Below, piece after piece: positions 58,081 to 64,000 of a stretch of DNA of 64,000 nucleotides. The notes beneath the pieces are model-generated. The model ran no database searches. It saw only the letters and a program-made list of their open reading frames with translations, and was not told the DNA's origin. Position 1 is the stretch's first letter, and every line of letters starts with the position of its first letter. The position numbers were made by a program, and so were the translations under genes. This DNA is from Leucobacter komagatae (GTDB lineage: Bacteria; Actinomycetota; Actinomycetes; Actinomycetales; Microbacteriaceae), in NCBI RefSeq assembly GCF_006716085.1, contig NZ_VFON01000001.1, positions 3,162,001 to 3,226,000 of the forward strand. Direction: 5' to 3'.

Positions 58081-60435
58081 ATGGAAAGGCACGGTGTCCC
58101 CGCGACCGTGGAGTGCACACGACACGACCTCCCCGACCACTTCGTTGACACCCGCAGCGCCTCGTCATGGATCGCATCAACTCTCGCGGGTGCCATGCGG
58201 AGGGCGCAGCTCATTGGGCTCGTGCTCGTTACGCTCGTGCTCTGCGCAGCTTCGTTCCTCTCTGCGACCGGTGTTCCGCCGGCCGGCTCGGTCACCGCGG
58301 CGGTGCTCGTGCTCACGAGCGGGCTGCTGACGATCCACAGGCGAGTCCCGGCGGTCGTGCTCATCGTCTGCTTCTTCTGTGTTCTCGCGTTCTATTACGT
58401 CGTCGCGCTCGACCCCGGTGAGCTGCTGACGGGCCTCCTCATTCCGCTGACGTCGTGGACCGTGGTGCTGCCGATCATGCTGTGGCGCGGCGTCTGGCCC
58501 CTTATCGCCTCCGTAGTGCTCGGCGCGGGCTTTGGCGCTCTGATCCTCGTATCGCACCCCACCTGGGGTTCGTCGGTTGCGGCTGCCTCTGCGACCACAA
58601 ACTGCATCATGATCGTGCTCGCATTCCTGTTCATGCGCTACCTTCGCCGGGTGTCGGATGGCGTCGACGGGCAGCGAAACTCCGCGGCGCAGCAGAAGCT
58701 CCGCGCGCTGCGGTCACGCGCGCTCGACGAAGCGACCTTAGAGTACATTCGGGTGCTGCACGACACCGTTATCAACACGTTTGGCGTGATCGGGCGGCTC
58801 GACCCCTACCAAATCGGCACCGGCCAAATCGACACCGTGCAGGTTAGGGAGCGGTGCAGGCGTGACCTTCGCAGGGTCGAAGAGTTCCAGCGGCATCCGG
58901 GGGCTGAGCGCGTGGCGGTGAGCCTGACCGACCTTGACCATGTGGGGCTGCCCATCGAATGGACAGGGCTTCGCGACGAGGCGCTCCGCGCCCACGAGCG
59001 GCTGCTGCTGAGCACGACGCTCGACGCGCTCTACGGGTGCGCGATGGAGGCCGTGCTCAACGCGACGAAGCACTCGGGCGCGACCCACGTGACCTGTGAC
59101 GTGCACCGCGTCGAGCACGAACTCGTCGTCGTGGTCTCTGACTCGGGGCGTGGCTTCAACAGATCGCAGGTGCGGGAGCGCGGTATCGCGAACTCGATCT
59201 TCGCGCGCGCGGAGGCCAACGGCATCCGCGTTGCGCTCCGCACGGCGCCCGGCCGTGGCACGACCCTCACGCTGCGGTGCCCGATCCCAAAGCCCGCGCC
59301 CATAGGTGGGGCCGCACTGGCCGCAGAGGCGCGGAACGAGATTCGTGACTTCAAGCTTCGCCTCGGCGTGGTGTGGGGGCTCCAGGCGACGCTCACCGGC
59401 GCACTCCTCGAGGTGTTCAACTGGCAGCGCCTCATGTGGCCTGCGGTCTTCCCGGCGGTGCTGCTCGTCGCGATCCTCGGCTCGCTCACGCTCGCGACCT
59501 GGCTCGCCTGCCGTCGGTGGCGGCAGGCGCCTCTTTTGCTCACACTGCTGCTGCTCTCGGCCGTGCCCGTCGTGAGCTGGTGCTCGCTCGCCGGCATCGA
59601 TTTCGGGCGCGGGGAGCTCTACTTCGTTCCCGCCGTCGCGGCCACCGTGATCCCGGTGCTGCTCTACGTCACCTCGGTGAGTCGCCGTCCGTTCGCGATC
59701 TCCATCCTCCTGCACCTCCTCAGCACGGGTGCCATCGCGGTGTGGGCCCTGCGCTCGAACGCCGAGATCGAATGGTGCACGATCGCGCTCATCGAGGCGC
59801 CGTCGCTCGGCCTTATCGGCGTGCTCTTCGTCTTCCTGCGGAGTTTCCGTGCGATCGGCACCCAGATCGCCCGCTCGCGCCAGGAGGTTGAGGAGGCCGC
59901 GCGAGATGCCGCAGCGTCTGAGGCCGCCGTTGCGGTGAAGAAGCAGTGGAGCGCGTCAAACCTGAAGCCCTCGATCGAGCTCTTGCGCGGCATCGCTGAC
60001 GGCACCCTGCTGCTCGACGACCCCGAAACGCGGGAGCGGTGCGAGCGGGAAGAATCGCGGCTGCGCCAGCTCATCACGCTGCCGCGCGACGCATCGCTCA
60101 TGAACTGGTGGTTTGCGCTCGCCGCGAGCGAGGCTGAGGGGCGCGGGGTGACCCTCGTGCTGCCCGCGGAGTACGCGAAAGTTGCCGAATCCGGCCACGT
60201 CCAAACGCTCGGCACGCTCCTCGTCGAGTGCGTGTACAGCGCGCCAGCGGGGAGCACCCTCTCGGTCAACCTGATCGAGCAGGCGGGGCGGCCGCGCATG
60301 CTCGTCGTGAGTGACGCCGAGGCCACCGACAGCACGCTCGAAATGCTGCACGCCTCGGAGGGGCTCAGCGTGGTCGCGCAGCGGTTGCGCGGTCAGACCC
60401 TCGTCGAGGCGATCGTGCGCGAGCGCGAGGGTTAA
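58081..60435 (+). CDS. Double-module membrane sensor histidine kinase
   Basis: Protein of 784 residues. The first half has 5-6 membrane helices, then a HisKA_3-like histidine box with His227 in RVLHDTVINTFG, an N box with Asn327 in EAVLNATKHSG and a G box with DSGRGF at 354. The second half has another six membrane helices (about 430-590), a coiled-coil-like stretch (QEVEEAARDAAASEAAVAV) and a C-terminal region resembling a kinase core but without histidine or ATP-binding motifs. Likely phosphorylates a LuxR-type response regulator; the only one nearby is at 55034, separated by the surface-protein gene. Start ATG 58081; ATG 58063 is an alternative. Confidence 0.8.
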   Translation: MERHGVPATVECTRHDLPDHFVDTRSASSWIASTLAGAMRRAQLIGLVLVTLVLCAASFLSATGVPPAGSVTAAVLVLTSGLLTIHRRVPAVVLIVCFFCVLAFYYVVALDPGELLTGLLIPLTSWTVVLPIMLWRGVWPLIASVVLGAGFGALILVSHPTWGSSVAAASATTNCIMIVLAFLFMRYLRRVSDGVDGQRNSAAQQKLRALRSRALDEATLEYIRVLHDTVINTFGVIGRLDPYQIGTGQIDTVQVRERCRRDLRRVEEFQRHPGAERVAVSLTDLDHVGLPIEWTGLRDEALRAHERLLLSTTLDALYGCAMEAVLNATKHSGATHVTCDVHRVEHELVVVVSDSGRGFNRSQVRERGIANSIFARAEANGIRVALRTAPGRGTTLTLRCPIPKPAPIGGAALAAEARNEIRDFKLRLGVVWGLQATLTGALLEVFNWQRLMWPAVFPAVLLVAILGSLTLATWLACRRWRQAPLLLTLLLLSAVPVVSWCSLAGIDFGRGELYFVPAVAATVIPVLLYVTSVSRRPFAISILLHLLSTGAIAVWALRSNAEIEWCTIALIEAPSLGLIGVLFVFLRSFRAIGTQIARSRQEVEEAARDAAASEAAVAVKKQWSASNLKPSIELLRGIADGTLLLDDPETRERCEREESRLRQLITLPRDASLMNWWFALAASEAEGRGVTLVLPAEYAKVAESGHVQTLGTLLVECVYSAPAGSTLSVNLIEQAGRPRMLVVSDAEATDSTLEMLHASEGLSVVAQRLRGQTLVEAIVREREG

Positions 60436-61739
60436 GCTTCGGCGTCGGCCGGGCGCTCGGGCCCGTCGCCGCGGCGCCCGGGCCGCAGGACGAAGAAGCC
60501 GAGGGCGATCGCGCCGATCGTGAGCACCGTGCCTCCGAAGAGTACGGAGCCGCGCAGCCCAAAGAGGGAGCCGAGCACGGCGACGCTGATGCCGCTGAAC
60601 GTCATCATGCCCGGGCCGAACATCGTGTACGCGCCGATGACGCGACCGCGCTGGTCGTCGGGGGCGCGCAACTGGACGATGCTCATCTCGGTCGCGTCGG
60701 CCGTGATGCGCGCGACGCCGCCCACGAGCAACGCTGCGACGGACAGCGCGTAGATTGAACTCGTCGCGAACACGATCGTCGTGATGCCGAGCAGGGTCGC
60801 GGCGATGACCGCCGTGCGGGCCGTCGTGGGCACGCGACCGGTTGCCTCGAGCAGGATCCCGCCGAGTACGCCGCCCGCGCCGTTTGCAAAGAGCAGCACG
60901 CCGTACGCGAGCCCCGCGGAGCCCGCGCCGAGTCCCTCCGCGAACTCCGGCATCGCGTTTTGGATCACGGCGCCAATCGTCGCCGCGCTCAGCGCGGAGA
61001 GCAGGATCATGCCGAGCAGCTCGCGGTCGCGGCGGATCGTGCCGAGCACGCTGAAGGCCGAGAAGAATGTCATCGGCTTCTCGGACGAGCGGGGTGGCGT
61101 TGGCGGGGCCGCAGCGGCCTCCGCGTTCCGGGGGCCGAGCTTCACGAACCAGAGGAAGACGGTGAGTGGCAGGTAGAACAGGATGTTCACGAACATGCCT
61201 GCGGCCGGGCCGATGCTCAGCAGCAGGGCCGAGCCGACAACGGGGCCGGCGAGGAACGCGAGCGACCGGAACGTGGCGTTCATACGAATCGCGCCGGGGA
61301 GCTCTTTGGGGCCCGCGAACTTGTAGAGCAGCAACTGTTCGGCTGGCATCCACAGGCAGCCTGCGACGCCGTGGAGCACGAGGAGCACGCAGGCGTGCCA
61401 GAGCTCGAGCGTGCCGGTGAGGAAGAGGAAGCCCCACGCGGCCGAGACCGCCATGAAGAGGGCCTGGCCGATCTGAATGATGCGCCGCGGGTCAAAGCGC
61501 TCGGCGAGCGCGCCGGCGGCGACCGAGAACAGGAGGTACGGCAGCCAGTGGCTGACGATTTGGAACCCGACCAGCCAGGGGGAGTGGAACGTCTGCCAGA
61601 GCACCCAGTAGGCGAGTACGTGCTCGACGTTATCGGCCATCATCGAGAGCGCACCGCCCCCGATATAGGGGCCGGTCCGGCGGTCGCGGAGCGCTCCGAA
61701 CTTGACTGGCCGCTCTTCGGGAACCTCATTGCTATTCAT
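60432..61739 (-). CDS. MFS transporter
   Basis: Major facilitator of 435 residues with about 12 helices, of the EntS/MFS_3 type. Family marks: SMMADNVEHVLAYWVLWQTF in helix 1, AAGALAERFDPRRII between helices 2 and 3, and TEMSIVQLRAPDDQRGRVIGAYTMFGPGMM in the second half. The stop overlaps the stop of the kinase gene on the other strand (TTAA). Probably an exporter. Divergent from the LCP gene with 159 bases between. Confidence 0.88.
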   Translation of the reverse strand: MNSNEVPEERPVKFGALRDRRTGPYIGGGALSMMADNVEHVLAYWVLWQTFHSPWLVGFQIVSHWLPYLLFSVAAGALAERFDPRRIIQIGQALFMAVSAAWGFLFLTGTLELWHACVLLVLHGVAGCLWMPAEQLLLYKFAGPKELPGAIRMNATFRSLAFLAGPVVGSALLLSIGPAAGMFVNILFYLPLTVFLWFVKLGPRNAEAAAAPPTPPRSSEKPMTFFSAFSVLGTIRRDRELLGMILLSALSAATIGAVIQNAMPEFAEGLGAGSAGLAYGVLLFANGAGGVLGGILLEATGRVPTTARTAVIAATLLGITTIVFATSSIYALSVAALLVGGVARITADATEMSIVQLRAPDDQRGRVIGAYTMFGPGMMTFSGISVAVLGSLFGLRGSVLFGGTVLTIGAIALGFFVLRPGRRGDGPERPADAEA

Positions 61740-61898
61740 CAGACCTTACTGTAGCAACGTGCCGGCAATCGCGACCCGGCGACCGTTCCTTGGAGGATTC
61801 TTGGCGTGCCCGCGAGAGCCTTGGCTGGTGGCGATTCGGCGATCCTTCGTTGCCGGTTGCCCAGCAACACGGCACCCAAGCACCGAACGGAACCCCAC

Positions 61899-63215
61899 AT
61901 GCGCAATGCCCCACAGCTCGAGACCGCGGCACCCTCTGGCCGACCTCGCATGAGCCGGCGCAGGCGAAAGCGCCTCGCGATCGTCATCGCGACCACCGTC
62001 GTGAGCGCGCTGGTACTCGGCGTCGGCGCCGTCGTCTTCGCCTACCACCAGGCGACTGACAAGATTGTGCGCTCGGACTTCGTGCTGCCGCAGGTCGACG
62101 AGATCGCCCCTGACCCGGGCGAGCAGAACGTGCTCATCATGGGGATGGACAGCCGCGTCGACCAGAACGGCAACCCGCTGCCCGACGGCGTGTACGAGGC
62201 GCTGCACGCCGGCGGCGCCGACGACGGCGGGTACAACGCAAACGTGCTCATGCTGCTGCACATCCCCGAGGACCGCTCGAAGACCGTCGGCATCTCCATC
62301 CCGCGCGACGACTACGTCGAAATCGCGGGCGCACCGCTCGGCGTCACGCACTCGAAGATCAAAGAGGCGTACGGCCTCGCGATGCAGGAGAAGATGAACG
62401 AGCTCACCTGGGGCGAGGAAGAGCTCAGCGACGACGAGCTCTACCAGCAGGCGCGCGCCGCTGGGCGCCAAGCCCAGATCGAAACGGTCTCGCACTTCCT
62501 CGGCGACGTGCGCATCGACCACTTCGTCGAGATGACGATGGGCGGCTTCTACCACGTCGCCGAGGCCGTCGCCCCGGTCTCGGTGTGCCTGAACCACGCG
62601 ACCGAGGATTCGTACTCGGGCGCGAACTTCGAGGCGGGGGTGCAGGAGATCGACGCGCAGCAGGCGATGAGCTTCGTTCGGCAGCGCCGCGACACCGGCT
62701 ACGACGGCCCCTTCCTGACCGACCTCGACCGGTCGAGGCGGCAGCAGGCGTTCATGATCTCGCTGACCGACAAACTACAGAAGAAAAGCACGCTCATGAA
62801 CCCGAAGACCGTGTGGTCGCTCGTCGACGTCACGCAGAAGCACGTCGCGCTCGACTCTGAGTTTGACGTGCTCGGGTTTCTAAAGATCGCTCACCAGGTT
62901 TCGCAGAGCGGGGCCGAGTTCGTGACGCTGCCCATCCTCGGCTTCGAGAACATCGGTGGGGCAGAGGTCAACCTTGTCGACGTTGACGAGATCCAGGCGA
63001 TCGTCGCCTCGATCTTCGACGGGAGCTACTTTGACGAACCTGCGAGCGGTGACGGTGAGGCCGCGGGTGAGGTGCCTGACGGCGGGGAAGGAACGGACGA
63101 CGTCGTAGCTGAGGAAGACGTCACCGCGGAGGAAGAGCCCGCCGCCCCCGGCACCGCGCGCTACGACTCGTGGGAGGAGCCGATCAAGGCGGGCTCCATC
63201 CCCTGCGTGAACTGA
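61899..63215 (+). CDS. LytR-CpsA-Psr (LCP) family protein 2
   Basis: Second LCP protein, 438 residues. A basic N-terminus (MSRRRRKRLAIVIA) leads into one membrane helix; the external domain has NVLIMGMDSRVDQNGN, NVLMLLHIPEDRSKTVGISIPRDDYV, SKIKEAYGLAM and FVRQRRDTGYDG. A long acidic tail from about residue 380 (Glu/Asp-rich) ends with a Trp-containing motif. It transfers a glycopolymer from lipid carrier to peptidoglycan. ATG 61899 has CGGAAC upstream; the frame is open to 61806 but the added part is not conserved-looking. Followed after 13 bases by the FtsW/RodA gene, so the two may act together in wall building. Confidence 0.9.
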   Translation: MRNAPQLETAAPSGRPRMSRRRRKRLAIVIATTVVSALVLGVGAVVFAYHQATDKIVRSDFVLPQVDEIAPDPGEQNVLIMGMDSRVDQNGNPLPDGVYEALHAGGADDGGYNANVLMLLHIPEDRSKTVGISIPRDDYVEIAGAPLGVTHSKIKEAYGLAMQEKMNELTWGEEELSDDELYQQARAAGRQAQIETVSHFLGDVRIDHFVEMTMGGFYHVAEAVAPVSVCLNHATEDSYSGANFEAGVQEIDAQQAMSFVRQRRDTGYDGPFLTDLDRSRRQQAFMISLTDKLQKKSTLMNPKTVWSLVDVTQKHVALDSEFDVLGFLKIAHQVSQSGAEFVTLPILGFENIGGAEVNLVDVDEIQAIVASIFDGSYFDEPASGDGEAAGEVPDGGEGTDDVVAEEDVTAEEEPAAPGTARYDSWEEPIKAGSIPCVN

Positions 63216-63228
63216 GCGTGAGTGAGCG

Positions 63229-64000
63229 ATGCGGCAGCACACCGTCGTCCTTGAGGGGGCGCGGCCACAGCGGCAGGGGATCGTCCCCGCAGAGCGCGGT
63301 CGGCTGCGCTCCCTGACCATCGCGCTGCTCGCGATCGTGCTGCTGCTCGTCGCGGTCGGCGTGCTCATGGTGCAGTCAGCGAGCCAGGTCGTCGCGATCT
63401 CGGCGGGCAGGCACCCACTTGAGGGAGTGATCAAGCAGGGCGGCTACGCGGTGATCGGGATCGGGATGATGCTCGCGATCAGCCGGGTGCCGACCGCCGT
63501 GCTGCGCCGCTATGCCTGGCTGCTGCTCGCGGGCGGGTTTCTCCTCCAAGTTCTCGTCTACACGCCCCTCGGGTACGAGGCGGGCGGCAACCGCAACTGG
63601 CTGCGACTTGGGCCCGTGTCGATGCAGCCCGCCGAGTTCATGAAGTTCGTGCTGCTCGTGTGGGTGTCGGCGGTGATCGCCGCCAAATGGCGGCTGCTTG
63701 GCGAGTGGCTGCACGTCGTCATCCCGATCCTCCCCGTCGTCGCCGCGTCGATGTTCATCAACATCCTTGGGGGCGATCTCGGCACGCTGCTTGTGCTTGC
63801 CGCGCTCGTGTTCGGGTGCCTCTACTTCTCGCAGGTCAGGCTGCGTATCCTCGCGGGGATAGCCGCGGTCGCCGTGCTCGGCATCGGCATCATGACGCTC
63901 ATGAAGCCGAACCGCGTGGTGCGCATCATGCACTTCTTCGAGGTCGACTGCCTGAACGACGCCGAGCACGCCTATGTCGGCTGCTGGCAGACGCTCAACG
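63229..64000 (+). CDS. FtsW/RodA/SpoVE-family peptidoglycan polymerase, 5' part
   Basis: Open frame from ATG 63229 running off the window end (257 codons). Hydrophobic segments and GGNRNWLRLGPVSMQPAEFMKF, the conserved Trp/Gln-Pro-Ala-Glu block of SEDS proteins (usually QPSE), identify the family. LGGDLGTLLVLAALVFG and FFEVDCLNDAEHAYVGCWQTLN follow. SEDS enzymes polymerise lipid II; FtsW acts in division. The order, an LCP gene just before, suggests a wall-synthesis operon. The 3' part is missing. Confidence 0.88.
   Translation, partial: MRQHTVVLEGARPQRQGIVPAERGRLRSLTIALLAIVLLLVAVGVLMVQSASQVVAISAGRHPLEGVIKQGGYAVIGIGMMLAISRVPTAVLRRYAWLLLAGGFLLQVLVYTPLGYEAGGNRNWLRLGPVSMQPAEFMKFVLLVWVSAVIAAKWRLLGEWLHVVIPILPVVAASMFINILGGDLGTLLVLAALVFGCLYFSQVRLRILAGIAAVAVLGIGIMTLMKPNRVVRIMHFFEVDCLNDAEHAYVGCWQTLN

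Noticed and set aside
1..64000. tRNA, rRNA, insertion sequence or phage genes
   Set aside because: I looked for cloverleaf ends, transposase or integrase motifs and terminal inverted repeats and saw none.

Overview
This 64 kb window comes from a high-GC Gram-positive bacterium, almost certainly an actinobacterium of the Microbacteriaceae; Leucobacter is my best guess. That is inference from codon use, GTG/TTG starts, ATGA gene overlaps, LCP-family proteins, an LAxTG sorting signal and DUF3060/DUF1684 genes. No rRNA, tRNA, CRISPR array, insertion sequence or phage gene is visible, so it looks like chromosome.

Layout. (1) 1-5.5 kb: the clipped start of a minus-strand gene, then an operon of a polar amino-acid ABC transporter, an acetamidase/formamidase-family amidase and a phosphotriesterase-family hydrolase; then a DUF1801 gene. 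(2) 5.8-17.2 kb: a tightly overlapping nine-gene operon of aldo/keto reductase (catalytic Tyr missing), M20 amidohydrolase, complete peptide/nickel-type ABC importer, two luciferase-like flavin monooxygenases and a DUF1684-flavin reductase fusion. It looks like a scavenging pathway for an N-acylated, flavin-oxidised compound. (3) 17.3-27.3 kb: housekeeping and accessory genes, including CPBP protease, SdpI-like protein, aldehyde dehydrogenase, a frameshifted MFS pump, an MFS/TetR pair, VanZ-like protein, alpha/beta hydrolase/WYL regulator, and a reductase/HxlR pair with a clear operator.

(4) 27.3-52.3 kb: a cell-surface and polysaccharide region. A large LuxR/STAND regulator is divergent from the first of two paralogous, convergently oriented 0.9-kDa-residue-scale (about 880-residue) secreted proteins built of Ig-like repeats. 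Then come glycosyltransferases, pyruvyl transferase, flippase, polymerase/ligase-like protein, BY-kinase, low-molecular-weight tyrosine phosphatase, two paralogous GntR regulators, an SGNH acyltransferase, another glycosyltransferase, a DUF3060 lipoprotein and the initiating sugar-phosphate transferase. Several promoters in this region share short AT-rich elements, suggesting a common regulator.

(5) 52.3-64 kb: a TetR/acyl-CoA dehydrogenase divergent pair, a response regulator, an LAxTG-anchored von Willebrand A protein and an unusual double-module sensor kinase, an MFS transporter, a second LCP protein and the 5' part of an FtsW/RodA-family gene running off the end.

The most interesting parts are the convergent repeat-protein pair with its shared promoter elements, and the scavenging operon with the DUF1684-flavin reductase fusion.
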